Shown: positions 45,401 through 53,243, numbered from the stretch's first letter. The stretch: 64,000 bases of DNA from Tepidicaulis sp002389665 (GCF_965222285.1 NZ_OZ244942.1:2232001-2296000), one strand, 5' to 3'. The notes: generated from the letters alone by a model not told the origin. Made by a program: numbers and translations.

Positions 45401-46083
45401 CGCGCGCCGCCGTGCTTTATGTCTTCCGCTGCCTCGTCGACGATGAAATCCCGCTGAATGAGGGCTGCCTGAAACCGCTGGAACTCATTATCCCGGAAGG
45501 CTCGCTTCTCTCCCCCACCTATCCGGCAGCCGTTGTCGGCGGCAATGTGGAGACGAGCCAGGCCGTAACGGACGCGCTGTTCGGCGCGCTCGGCACCATG
45601 GCAGCCGCGCAAGGCACGATGAACAATCTCACCTTCGGCAATGCGCGCTATCAATATTATGAAACGATCTGCGGCGGGGCGGGTGCGGGCCCGGATTTTC
45701 CGGGCGCCGATGCCGTCCACACCCATATGACGAATTCGCGCCTCACCGATCCTGAAATTCTGGAATGGCGCTTTCCCGTCATCCTGGACGGCTTTTCCAT
45801 CCGCCAAGGCTCGGGCGGTGAAGGCGCGCAGCGCGGCGGCAACGGCATCGAGCGGATCATCCGTTTCCGCGAGCCCATGGATGTTGCGATCCTCGCCACG
45901 CACCGGCGCATTCCCCCCTTCGGCATGGCGGGCGGGGCGCCCGGCGCGCTCGGTGAAAACGCGCTGCGCCGCGCGGGCGGCAAGGAAGAGCCGCTCGCCG
46001 GCGCCGTGCAGGTTTCCTTGCAAAAGGATGAGGCCATCATCATCCGCACGCCGGGCGGCGGCGGTTATGGGCCGCCCCGCTAG
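42466..46083 (+). CDS. 5-oxoprolinase (ATP-hydrolysing), HyuA-HyuB fusion
   Basis: A 1205-residue enzyme opening 5-oxoproline to glutamate with ATP, or a related hydantoinase/carboxylase. Hydantoinase A N-terminal motif DRGGTFTDIVARRPDG, ATPase-like AVKMGTTVATNALLERRGEP and IGFDMGGTSTDV, GPACYRKGGP, then from about residue 700 the hydantoinase B half (LEIFNNRFMSVAEQMG, NAPYNGGTHLPDVTV, GGNVETSQAV). The single-chain A+B form and its length match eukaryotic-type oxoprolinases. The start at 42466 puts DRGG about 20 residues in, as expected. Confidence 0.9.
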   Translation: MNRQNASSRWDFWIDRGGTFTDIVARRPDGTLTTHKLLSENPGQYEDAALQGIRDLLGLEKEAPIPSECIGAVKMGTTVATNALLERRGEPVLFLSNKGFADALAIGTQARPHLFKLKIEKPEMLYAKVAEVPGRMSAEGEELEAFDEAETRRVLQEAYDEGLRALAICFMHAYRYSDHEKRAAELARDIGFTQVSASHAVSPLMKFVPRGDTSVVDAYLSPILRRYVDRVAGAIGEKDDADCRLMFMQSSGGLTDAHFFQGKDAILSGPAGGVIGAVETSAMAGFDKIIGFDMGGTSTDVCHYDGALERSFDTEVAGSRLRAPMMQIHTVAAGGGSLLTFDGARLRVGPASAGADPGPACYRKGGPLAVTDANVMTGKLLPEFFPSVFGPNADEPIDRQAAAEKFRALAKEMGSGMKPEELADGFLAIAVENMAQAIKKISVQRGYDISDYALTCFGGAGGQHACLVADALGMSKIFFHPFSGILSAYGMGLADLSASREQAVERPLARESEAKLDALQAELEAAARAEIKAQGIAGGRNTAACRLHLRYEGTDTALLIPRAGLAETKARFEEAHRQRFGFLTPDKAIIVEALSVECAGRDSQVEEKLEADTPRHGPLHPAAETEFFSGGAWHGAKVFRRAQMRPGDDVEGPAILIEDHQTIIIEPGWKGTVTKHNHIVLSRTAALPKRRAIGTKADPVMLEIFNNRFMSVAEQMGFTLEKTAHSVNIKERLDFSCAIFDKTGALVANAPHVPVHLGSMGASVETVIAQNPDMAPGDVFVLNAPYNGGTHLPDVTVIAPVYDEAGKEKLFYVAARGHQADIGGITPGSMPAHSKSVEEEGILIDNFKLVEKGTFREEAIRELLSSGPYPARSPDQNIADLRAQIAACEKGAQELRKLAAQFGLETVNAYMAHVQDNAEESVRRVITRLKDGSFEQEMDDSARIKVAVRVDEKARSASIDFTGTSPMQPTNLNAPSAVARAAVLYVFRCLVDDEIPLNEGCLKPLELIIPEGSLLSPTYPAAVVGGNVETSQAVTDALFGALGTMAAAQGTMNNLTFGNARYQYYETICGGAGAGPDFPGADAVHTHMTNSRLTDPEILEWRFPVILDGFSIRQGSGGEGAQRGGNGIERIIRFREPMDVAILATHRRIPPFGMAGGAPGALGENALRRAGGKEEPLAGAVQVSLQKDEAIIIRTPGGGGYGPPR

Positions 46084-46089
46084 GCTTTT

Positions 46090-46124
46090 CCCGTTAACCT
46101 CTGCCGATTAACGGGGTCCGTTAA
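46090..46124 (+). repeat. Overlapping inverted repeats sharing a TTAACGG arm
   Basis: Three copies of a GTTAA-containing element follow the oxoprolinase stop. TTAACGGG (46108-46115) can pair with CCCGTTAA (46090-46097), an 8-bp stem, or its first seven bases with CCGTTAA (46118-46124). The two hairpins are mutually exclusive in RNA. There is no U-tract after either. Confidence 0.55.
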
Positions 46125-46275
46125 AGCCCAGCCGCCCCTTAACACTTTCCGGCAAATTGCCGCAGGGTCCGCACCCCGCTCCCGTTGAATCAAGCACTTA
46201 CCGCGCCTGCGAAAATTAGGGTCCTCCCCCTCCGGCAGCGCAGCAACGAATCTGTTTGGAAAGACAGGGTTAACC

Positions 46276-46416
46276 ATGCACACTTCTGGGGCGACAATGC
46301 GCAACCAACCGAGACGGGAGTCCCCCATGAGAAACATGCTCTCGATTCGAGTTGAGTACCTATTCCCCTGCATGGTCATGGTGTTTATCGGCGCTGTGAC
46401 AGTCGGGTTCATTTGA
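46276..46416 (+). CDS. Small membrane peptide ORF, unrecognised
   Basis: An ORF of 46 codons from ATG 46276, or 29 codons from the in-frame ATG 46327, which has GGGAG 6 bases upstream and is the likelier start. The 29-residue form begins MRNMLSIRVEYLF and consists mostly of one hydrophobic helix (LFPCMVMVFIGAVTVGFI) ending at TGA 46414. It is followed by a hairpin and a strong terminator, as in a discrete short transcript. No family is recognised and coding capacity is unproven; the unit could instead be a small RNA. Confidence 0.4.
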   Translation: MHTSGATMRNQPRRESPMRNMLSIRVEYLFPCMVMVFIGAVTVGFI

Positions 46417-46420
46417 TCTA

Positions 46421-46446
46421 CCCCTGAGGATTTACCTCTGACGGGG
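46421..46446 (+). other. Hairpin between the small ORF and its terminator
   Basis: CCCC-T-GAGG, loop ATTTA, CCTC-TGA-C-GGGG can fold into an 8-bp interrupted stem right after the small ORF. It may stabilise the transcript; it lacks a U-tract and so is not itself a terminator. Confidence 0.35.
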
Positions 46447-46464
46447 CATCTCGCAGAACAGCTG

Positions 46465-46493
46465 AAAGGGCCCGGAGGCATGCCGGGCCCTTT
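46465..46493 (+). terminator. Strong rho-independent terminator
   Basis: AAAGGGCCCGG (46465-46475) and CCGGGCCCTTT (46483-46493) form a perfect 11-bp stem with a 7-nt loop, followed by CTCTTTG. With its A-rich left flank it could work in both directions, ending both the small-ORF transcript and the minus-strand gene at 46524. Confidence 0.85.
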
Positions 46494-46523
46494 CTCTTTG
46501 GGCCTTTCGCTCTAGGACTTGGC

Positions 46524-47078
46524 TCAAGCGCTTTCGGGAAAGCGCGCGGCATACGTCTCAAGCGGCAGTTTGAGCCCGTTCACCACGAACGACACCATGT
46601 GATAAAGCCCGGCAAGCACCACCATTTCGATCAGCTGCTCGTCGGAGAAGGCCTCTTTCAGCCGCGCCCACAGCCCATCGCTTAGCGTCTGCGTGCGGTG
46701 CAGCTCATCCACCAGTTCCATGATCAGTTTTTCCTCCCCGCTCCAGCAGGAAGCGGAGGCGCCGTCCGCTGCCACAGTCGCGGCGATTTCTTCAGCGCCG
46801 AACCCCACTTTCTCGGCAAAGAAGGCGACATGGACGCCCCACTCATATTCCCCGCCGCAGAGCCCGCAGGCCCGGTCGATAACAATTTCCCGCTGGCGCA
46901 TCGTCAGCGTGCCTTTGTCGAGAAGGCCGCCCGCCATAAAACGGCGGAAGACGCGCGGGTTGCGCGCCAGCGTGCGGAACAACACCAGTGGCTCCACGCC
47001 TTCCGGCATCAGCCGGGATAGCGTTTCTTCCATGTCTTTTTCATATGGCTGCACGGCCGGGTCGATACGGGTATTCAT
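46524..47078 (-). CDS. Carboxymuconolactone decarboxylase family protein (AhpD-like fold)
   Basis: A 184-residue helical CMD-family protein. The core RACGLCGGEYEWGVHVAFF has Cys71, Cys74 and His83, like the CxxC...H redox site of alkylhydroperoxidase-type members, and TMRQREIVIDR precedes it. GGAG 6 bp upstream picks the ATG at 47078 over 47090. It faces an HxlR regulator across a palindrome, which suggests induction by electrophiles, quinones or thiol stress; that role is inferred. Confidence 0.82.
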   Translation of the reverse strand: MNTRIDPAVQPYEKDMEETLSRLMPEGVEPLVLFRTLARNPRVFRRFMAGGLLDKGTLTMRQREIVIDRACGLCGGEYEWGVHVAFFAEKVGFGAEEIAATVAADGASASCWSGEEKLIMELVDELHRTQTLSDGLWARLKEAFSDEQLIEMVVLAGLYHMVSFVVNGLKLPLETYAARFPESA

Positions 47079-47089
47079 TGCATGCTCCA

Positions 47090-47110
47090 TTGCTACGTTT
47101 TAAGTAGCAA
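47090..47110. promoter_or_regulatory. HxlR-type operator in the divergent promoter region
   Basis: A perfect inverted repeat TTGCTAC-N7-GTAGCAA (47090-47096, 47104-47110). It contains TAC-N7-GTA, the half-site layout used by HxlR/YodB-type regulators. A possible hxlR promoter, TTGCTA (47090-47095) and GATTTA (47113-47118) at 17 bp, overlaps it, and it ends 12 bp from the CMD start codon, so one site could control both genes. Confidence 0.65.
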
Positions 47111-47172
47111 AAGATTTACGCTTCTTTTTCCGTAGCGCAAGACCTAAAATGCCGGAAACAGGAGAGGACGAG

Positions 47173-47577
47173 ATGGCACCGCCCGGAAAAGCCCAAAAAA
47201 CAGCGAAGAAACCCGCGCCGAAAGCCGGGAAGAAATCCGCCCCCCGGCCCGGCCGCCCGGTCCGCGGCTCGGCGACGGGCCGGCCCGTCATGGCGCTGAT
47301 CGACCTCATCGGCCGGCGCTGGGTCCTGCGCATTCTCTGGGAACTGCGCGGCGCGCCCCTCACCTTCCGCGCTTTGCAGGAGGCATGCGGCGGCATTTCG
47401 CCGAGTGTTCTCAATGCGCGCCTTGCCGATCTGAAGGAAACCGGACTGCTTGAACATGAAGAGGCCGAAGGCTACCGCATGACGCAATTGGGGCGCGAGC
47501 TGACCGAGCAGCTCACGCCCCTAACAGGCTGGGCGGAACGCTGGGCCCGCCAACTCGAAAAATCGCGGAAGCCTTAA
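47173..47577 (+). CDS. HxlR family winged-helix transcriptional regulator
   Basis: A 134-residue regulator. A basic Lys/Ala/Pro tail of ~35 residues precedes the HxlR winged helix: ALIDLIGRRWVLRILWEL, LTFRALQEACGGISPSVLNARL, ADLKETGLLEHE. Redox-sensing HxlR members carry a Cys close to the N-terminus; the only Cys here is in the recognition-helix region (EACGG). AGGAG upstream selects 47173 over 47149. It is divergent from the CMD-family gene, and its stop overlaps the metH end on the opposite strand by 3 bp. Confidence 0.86.
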   Translation: MAPPGKAQKTAKKPAPKAGKKSAPRPGRPVRGSATGRPVMALIDLIGRRWVLRILWELRGAPLTFRALQEACGGISPSVLNARLADLKETGLLEHEEAEGYRMTQLGRELTEQLTPLTGWAERWARQLEKSRKP

Positions 47578-50249
47578 GCGGCGACTTCCTCGCCCGGCGT
47601 GTAATTGAGGATCGGGGCAAGCCAGCGCTCGGCATCTTTGACGCTCATGCCCTTGCGCTTGGCATATTCCTCGATCTGATCTTTCTCGACTCTGCCGACA
47701 CCGAAATAATGCGCCTCCGGGTGCGCGAAATAGAGCCCGCTGACCGACGAGCCCGGCCACATGGCAAAGCTTTCGGTAAGCTCGATGCCCGCATTCTGTT
47801 CAGCGTTCAAAAGGTCGAAAAGAATGCGCTTTTCCGTGTGATCGGGCTGAGCGGGATAGCCCGGCGCCGGGCGGATGCCCTGATATTTCTCTGCGATCAA
47901 CTCTTCATTCGTCAGCGTTTCATCCGGCACATAGGCCCAAAACTCCTTGCGCACGCGCTGATGCATGCGCTCGGCAAAGGCTTCGGCAAACCGGTCCGCC
48001 AGGGCTTTGAGGAGAATGGAGCTGTAATCGTCCTTTGCTTCTTCAAAACGCCGGGCAATCTCGTCTTCCCCGTGGCCCGCCGTCACCGCAAAGCCGCCGA
48101 TATAATCGGCAATGCCCGTGGCCTTGGGCGCGATGAAATCGGCAAGCGCGATATTGTAGCGGCCTTCTTTCTTCGCCATTTGCTGGCGCAGCGTATGCAG
48201 CACCGCCAATTCCCCGCTCCGGCTTTCATCCGTATAAAGCGCGATATCGTCCTCGCCCACCTGATTGGCCGGCCAGAAACCGATCACGCCTTTCGGATGC
48301 ATCCATTGTTCCGAAACGATCTTCTCCAGCATCTCCTGCGCGTCTTTGAAGAGCGCGCGCGCCGCCTCCCCGCGCGTGGAATCATCGAGGATCGCCGGAT
48401 ATTGCCCCTTGATTTCCCAGGTCGAGAAGAAAGGCGTCCAGTCGATATAGGGGATGAGTTCTTCGAGCGAATAATCCTCGAAGACTTTCACCCCCGTGAA
48501 GCTGGGCTTCACCGGCTGATAGCCGTCCCATTTCACCGGATAGCGGTTGCGCCGGGCTTCGGCGAGGCTCGTGCGCGGGCCGCGCGCGCGCTGGCTGGCA
48601 TGAGCCTCAGCCATGCGCTCATATTCGGCGAGAATTTCCGCGCGGTAAGCCCCGCCTTTTTCTTCTGAAAGAAGGTTCGAGCAAACGCCCACGGCTTTCG
48701 ACGCGTCGGGCACATAGACCGCCTGGCCGCGCTTGTAATTCGGGTTGATCTTAACTGCCGTGTGCACCCGGCTCGTTGTCGCCCCGCCGATAAGCAGCGG
48801 AATATCGAAATCCTGCCGTTCCATTTCAGCAGCCACATGGCACATCTCATCGAGGCTCGGCGTAATGAGACCCGAAAGGCCGATAATATCGACCTCTTCC
48901 TTCTTCGCCGTCTCGATGATTTTCGCCGCCGGCACCATCACGCCGAGGTCGATCACCTCGTAATTGTTACATTGCAGAACGACGCCGACGATGTTCTTGC
49001 CGATATCGTGCACATCGCCCTTTACCGTCGCCATCAGGATCTTGCCTGCCGCCGAGCGGCTGTCGATACCGAGATCCTTTTTCTCTTGCTCCATGTAAGG
49101 CATGAGATGAGCCACAGCCTGCTTCATCACGCGGGCGCTTTTGACAACCTGCGGCAGGAACATCTTGCCCGAGCCGAAAAGATCGCCCACCACATTCATC
49201 CCCGCCATGAGCGGACCTTCGATGACATGGAGCGGGCGTTCGGCTTTCAGCCGCGCTTCTTCCACGTCCTCTTCGATATATTGGGTAATGCCTTTGACGA
49301 GCGCATGCTTCAGGCGCTCTTCCACCGGCGCCTCGCGCCAGGACAGGTCTTCTTCCTGCTTGCGCCCGCCCTCGCCTTTATATTTTTCCGCCGCTTCCAG
49401 AAGCCGCTCGGTGGCATCTTCCCGCCGGTTGAGGATCACATCCTCGACCAGCTCGCGCAGTTCCGGTTCGATCTCTTCATAGATCGCAAGCTGCCCGGCA
49501 TTGACGATGCCCATATCCATCCCCGCCTGAATGGCGTGGTAAAGGAAAACGGAGTGCATCGCCTCGCGCACTTTCTCGTTCCCGCGGAAAGAGAAGGAGA
49601 CGTTGGACACACCACCTGAAATATGAGCATGCGGCAGGTTCTGTTTGATCCGGCGCGTGGCATCGATGAAATCCACCGCATAATTATTGTGTTCTTCGAT
49701 ACCCGTCGCCACAGCGAAAATATTGGGATCGAAAATAATGTCTTCCGCCGGAAAGCCGACTTCCTCAGTCAGAATTTTGTAAGAGCGTTCGCAAATCTCG
49801 TATTTGCGGTTCGCGGTATCCGCCTGCCCCACTTCATCGAACGCCATCACCACCACGGCGGCGCCATAGCGTTTGATCTTGCGCGCTTGCTCGACGAAAG
49901 GTTCCTCACCTTCCTTCAGGCTGATCGAATTGACGATCGCCTTGCCTTGCACGCATTTCAGTCCCGCTTCGATGACCGACCATTTGGAAGAGTCGATCAT
50001 GATCGGCACGCGGGCGATATCGGGCTCGGAGGCGATGAGATTGAGGAAGCGCACCATGGCCGCTTCCGAATCCAGCATCCCCTCATCCATGTTCACATCG
50101 ATGATCTGCGCACCGTTTTCCACCTGGGAGCGGGCAACGGCCAGCGCTTCTTCATAATCCCCGTTCAGGATCAGCTTTTTGAATTTCGCCGATCCCGTCA
50201 CATTGGTGCGTTCACCGACATTGATGAATGTTGCTGTCGCCTCGGTCAT
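47574..50249 (-). CDS. metH: Methionine synthase, folate/cobalamin/activation module
   Basis: An 891-residue protein equal to the C-terminal two thirds of E. coli MetH. Pterin-binding domain from NVGERTNVTGSAKF; cobalamin cap near residue 290-390; B12 domain with DVHDIG (about 411-416; His is the cobalt ligand), SGLITPSLDEM and GGATTSRVHT; then the SAM-dependent reactivation domain ending with RPAPGYPAQPDHTEK and SGLYFAHPEAHYFGVG. The homocysteine module is the separate gene just upstream, 15 bp away. The new N-terminus starts cleanly at a domain edge, so this is a true split and not a broken gene. Confidence 0.94.
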   Translation of the reverse strand: MTEATATFINVGERTNVTGSAKFKKLILNGDYEEALAVARSQVENGAQIIDVNMDEGMLDSEAAMVRFLNLIASEPDIARVPIMIDSSKWSVIEAGLKCVQGKAIVNSISLKEGEEPFVEQARKIKRYGAAVVVMAFDEVGQADTANRKYEICERSYKILTEEVGFPAEDIIFDPNIFAVATGIEEHNNYAVDFIDATRRIKQNLPHAHISGGVSNVSFSFRGNEKVREAMHSVFLYHAIQAGMDMGIVNAGQLAIYEEIEPELRELVEDVILNRREDATERLLEAAEKYKGEGGRKQEEDLSWREAPVEERLKHALVKGITQYIEEDVEEARLKAERPLHVIEGPLMAGMNVVGDLFGSGKMFLPQVVKSARVMKQAVAHLMPYMEQEKKDLGIDSRSAAGKILMATVKGDVHDIGKNIVGVVLQCNNYEVIDLGVMVPAAKIIETAKKEEVDIIGLSGLITPSLDEMCHVAAEMERQDFDIPLLIGGATTSRVHTAVKINPNYKRGQAVYVPDASKAVGVCSNLLSEEKGGAYRAEILAEYERMAEAHASQRARGPRTSLAEARRNRYPVKWDGYQPVKPSFTGVKVFEDYSLEELIPYIDWTPFFSTWEIKGQYPAILDDSTRGEAARALFKDAQEMLEKIVSEQWMHPKGVIGFWPANQVGEDDIALYTDESRSGELAVLHTLRQQMAKKEGRYNIALADFIAPKATGIADYIGGFAVTAGHGEDEIARRFEEAKDDYSSILLKALADRFAEAFAERMHQRVRKEFWAYVPDETLTNEELIAEKYQGIRPAPGYPAQPDHTEKRILFDLLNAEQNAGIELTESFAMWPGSSVSGLYFAHPEAHYFGVGRVEKDQIEEYAKRKGMSVKDAERWLAPILNYTPGEEVAA

Positions 50250-50264
50250 AAAAAGCTCGATCTG

Positions 50265-51323
50265 TTACGCGTGAACGAAGGGTTCGAGACCCGAAAGTCT
50301 CATCTTTGTTTCGGGGTGCGGAATTTCACGCGGCGGCACATTCGCTACCGCCTCCGCAATCGCTTTGATATGTTCCGGCGTCGTGCCGCAGCACCCGCCG
50401 ACGATATTCACCAGGCCCGCCTCGGCAAACTCGCCCACAAGCTTGGCCATATATTCCGCCGACTGGTCATATTCGCCGAACTCGTTCGGCAGGCCCGCAT
50501 TGGGATGGGCGGAAACATTCGTGTCGGCAACGCGGGACAGCTCTTCCACATATTGGCGCAGCTGCTCGGCACCAAGCGCGCAATTAAGCCCGATGGAGAA
50601 GGGCTTAGCATGGCGCACCGAATACCAGAAGGCTTCCGGCGTCTGACCGGAGAGAATGCGGCCCGCCGCATCCGTGATCGTGCCGGAAATCATCACCGGC
50701 AGCTCGAAGCCCTGCGCATCGAAAATGTCCTGCAGCACATAAAGCGCCACTTTGGCATTGAGCGTGTCGAACACGGTTTCGATCATGATCACGTCCGCCC
50801 CGCCTTCGATAAGCCCTTCGGCGGCATCCTTATAGGCGGCGTAAAGATCGTCAAACGTGACATTGCGGAAGCTGGGATCGTTTACATCCGGCGAGATGGA
50901 AGCCGAACGCGGCGTTGGCCCGAGCACGCCGATCACCCAGCGCAGCTTGCCGTCTTCGCTTTCGGCAATATCGGCTGCCTCACGGGCGATCTGCACGCTT
51001 TTCACATTCATTTCGCGCGCCAGATGCTCAAGATCGTAATCGGCCTGCGCGATCACTGTGGCGCCGAATGTGTTCGCCTCGGCAAAATCCGCGCCCGCCC
51101 GGTAATAGGCCAGGTGAATGTCGCGCAGAATATCCGGGCGCACGAGGCCGATCAGTTCGCTATTGCCTTTCACGTCCTTGGGATGGTCTTTCAGAATATC
51201 GCCGCGGTAATCTTCTTCCTGCAGCTTATAGCCCTGGATCATCGTGCCCATGGCGCCGTCCAGTACAAGAATGCGCTCCTTGACCGCTTTGTAGAGTTCT
51301 TGAATGCGTTCTTCGCGTGTCAT
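50265..51323 (-). CDS. Methionine synthase, homocysteine-binding module
   Basis: A 352-residue homocysteine S-methyltransferase barrel. ILVLDGAMGTMIQGYKL at the start, GLNCALGAEQLR (first zinc Cys) and VGGCCGTTPEHIKAI (Cys pair) supply the zinc site that activates homocysteine. It corresponds to the first ~350 residues of MetH and must act with the B12 module encoded next. Both genes sit behind metF in one operon. Some alphaproteobacteria are known to split MetH at this junction. Confidence 0.93.
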   Translation of the reverse strand: MTREERIQELYKAVKERILVLDGAMGTMIQGYKLQEEDYRGDILKDHPKDVKGNSELIGLVRPDILRDIHLAYYRAGADFAEANTFGATVIAQADYDLEHLAREMNVKSVQIAREAADIAESEDGKLRWVIGVLGPTPRSASISPDVNDPSFRNVTFDDLYAAYKDAAEGLIEGGADVIMIETVFDTLNAKVALYVLQDIFDAQGFELPVMISGTITDAAGRILSGQTPEAFWYSVRHAKPFSIGLNCALGAEQLRQYVEELSRVADTNVSAHPNAGLPNEFGEYDQSAEYMAKLVGEFAEAGLVNIVGGCCGTTPEHIKAIAEAVANVPPREIPHPETKMRLSGLEPFVHA

Positions 51324-51333
51324 CGCGCGTCTC

Positions 51334-52251
51334 CTATTCGGCCGCTTTCAGGCCGGGCGTCGGTTTCGTCGAGGGCTTGAGGCCCAGAATGTGGCAGATC
51401 GCATAAGTCAGATCCGCCTGATTGAGCGTATAGAAATGAAAGTCCCGGAAGCCCATGCGCTCCAGATCGTGCACTTGCTCCACCGCCACGGCAGCGGCGA
51501 TGAGCTTGCGTGTCGTTAGATCATCGTCGAGCCCTTCATAATAATCGGCGAGCCAGCCGGGCACGGTGGCGCCGCATTTTTCGGCCATGCGGCTGATGCC
51601 TTTGAAATTCGTGGTCGGCATGATGCCCGGCACGATCGGCACGTTGATCCCGGCTTTTTCGGCCCGCTCCATGAAAGTGCCGTAGATCGAGGAATCGAAC
51701 GTGAACTGCGTAATGGCGCGGGTGGCGCCTGCCTCGATCTTTTCCTGCAAGAGCCGCAAATCCGCATCCCCATCGGGCGATTCCGGATGGCGCTCGGGAT
51801 AGGCGGAGACCGACACTTCAAAGTCACCGATCGCCTTGATGCCGCGGATCAGCTCCGGCACGCTTTGATAGCCTTTTTCGTGGGGCTTATAGGGCGCGCC
51901 AAGCTCGGGCATATCCCCGCGCAGCGCCACGATATGGCGGATACCCGCATCCCAATAGGCCTGCACCACCTCATCCACCTCATCGCGCGAGGCGCCGACA
52001 CAGGTCAGATGCGCGGCAGGCTTCAGCAAAGTTTCCTTGACGATCCGCGCCACGGTCGCATGGGTGCGCTCGCGCGTCGAGCCGCCCGCGCCATATGTCA
52101 CCGAGACGAAATTGGGCTGCAAAGGCTCCAGCCGCTTGATGGACTCCCAAAGCGTTTCTTCCATCTTTTCCGTTTTCGGCGGAAAGAATTCGAAGGAAAC
52201 GCGCAGGTCCTCCCTGCCCCGGATTTTATCGCCCAGCCTTACCATACTCAT
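51334..52251 (-). CDS. metF: 5,10-methylenetetrahydrofolate reductase
   Basis: A 305-residue FAD barrel enzyme making 5-methyl-THF, the methyl donor for MetH. SFEFFPPKTEKM carries the catalytic Glu; VSVTYGAGGSTRERT and FHFYTLNQADLTYAI are family landmarks. It overlaps the upstream ArsR-methyltransferase gene by 4 bp and precedes the MetH modules by 10 bp, so methyl-THF production and use are co-expressed. Confidence 0.95.
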   Translation of the reverse strand: MSMVRLGDKIRGREDLRVSFEFFPPKTEKMEETLWESIKRLEPLQPNFVSVTYGAGGSTRERTHATVARIVKETLLKPAAHLTCVGASRDEVDEVVQAYWDAGIRHIVALRGDMPELGAPYKPHEKGYQSVPELIRGIKAIGDFEVSVSAYPERHPESPDGDADLRLLQEKIEAGATRAITQFTFDSSIYGTFMERAEKAGINVPIVPGIMPTTNFKGISRMAEKCGATVPGWLADYYEGLDDDLTTRKLIAAAVAVEQVHDLERMGFRDFHFYTLNQADLTYAICHILGLKPSTKPTPGLKAAE

Positions 52252-53243
52252 GCCTCCTCAAGCCGGCGCCCTGCTGCGCGCGCCGGTTGCTTCCTACCGC
52301 CGGCAGCCGGTTTTTCCGCCGCCCAAATCAATACCGTCAGTTTCGCCTCACCGCCTTCAGGCGGCAGTTCGATAATGTCGCCGCCCGCAAGGCCTGCCCG
52401 CGCGCACCAGGCGCTGACTTCCTCCGGCGCAAAGCCGAGCCGGCGGTGCGCCTGTTCCTCGCGCAGGAAATCGAGCTCATGAGGCGCAAAATCCGCAATG
52501 AGCAGCCGCCCGCCGGGCCTTAGCACCCGGGCCGCCTCCGCCAGCGCCGCGGCCGGGTCATCGAGATAATGCAGCACCTGGTGCAGCGTCACGAGATCCT
52601 GGCTGTCATCGGGCACCGGCAGATCAAAAAGATCGCCCTGGCGCACCTGGCAATGGGTCAGCCCCCCCTCTTCCAGCTTTGCACGGGCAAAGGCCAGCAT
52701 TTCCGGGCTCATGTCGAGGCCGATACCGCTTTCCACTTTCCCCGCGAAAACCTCCAAAAGCCGGCCCGTACCGGTGCCGAGATCGAGCATATCGCCGATG
52801 CGGGTTTCGGGGACAAGTTCCAGCAGCGCCGCCTCCACCCGTGCCTCGGGCACATAAAGCGCGCGGATGCGGTCCCATTCTTCCGCATTCTCCCGGAAGA
52901 AAGCCGCCGCCCGCTCGGCCCGGCCCTGGCGCACTTCCTCCAGCCGCTCGATATCGCGCGTCAGAACGGGGTCGCCCGCCGGCAGCAGCGCCATCAGCGC
53001 CTGGGCAAGCTCGGCGCTCTGGCCAAGGCGGGCCAAACGGTAAAACACCCAGCTTCCCTCGCGGAAGCGGTCGAGCAGCCCCGCCTCACATAAAAGTTTC
53101 AGGTGGCGGCTGACGCGCGGCTGGCTTTGCCGCATGATCTGGGTGATCTCGCTCACCGTTAGTTCGCTTTGGGCAAGCAGGGCCAGAAGGCGCAGCCGGG
53201 TAGGCTCGCCTGCCGCTCTCAATCCTGTCACGAGACCGCCCAT
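52248..53243 (-). CDS. ArsR-family HTH fused to a SAM-dependent methyltransferase
   Basis: A 331-residue two-domain protein. Residues ~1-85 are an ArsR winged helix (GEPTRLRLLALLAQSELTVSEI; RQSQPRVSRHLKLLCEAGLL). No metal-binding Cys pair is seen in the recognition helix (ELCVCDL-type motif absent). From ~150 it has a class I methyltransferase fold: MLDLGTGTGRLLEVF, IGLDMSPEMLAFAR, QDLVTLHQVLHYLDDP. First gene of the metF-metH operon, behind a promoter with an embedded palindrome, so probably an autoregulator sensing SAM or SAH with this domain. The start at 53243 is preferred; the frame to 53357 would include the promoter. Confidence 0.87.
   Translation of the reverse strand: MGGLVTGLRAAGEPTRLRLLALLAQSELTVSEITQIMRQSQPRVSRHLKLLCEAGLLDRFREGSWVFYRLARLGQSAELAQALMALLPAGDPVLTRDIERLEEVRQGRAERAAAFFRENAEEWDRIRALYVPEARVEAALLELVPETRIGDMLDLGTGTGRLLEVFAGKVESGIGLDMSPEMLAFARAKLEEGGLTHCQVRQGDLFDLPVPDDSQDLVTLHQVLHYLDDPAAALAEAARVLRPGGRLLIADFAPHELDFLREEQAHRRLGFAPEEVSAWCARAGLAGGDIIELPPEGGEAKLTVLIWAAEKPAAGGRKQPARAAGRRLEEA

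Noticed and set aside
46080..46481. 133-codon minus-strand ORF in the post-oxoprolinase gap
   Set aside because: No ribosome binding site, no family, and it starts within the plus-strand terminator stem.
47574..51323. metH as a frameshifted pseudogene
   Set aside because: The break is at a domain boundary, both parts have their own starts, and zinc, B12 and activation motifs are intact.
49623..51380. 585-codon plus-strand ORF opposite the metH modules
   Set aside because: It spans two genes and their junction on the other strand and has no recognisable protein features.
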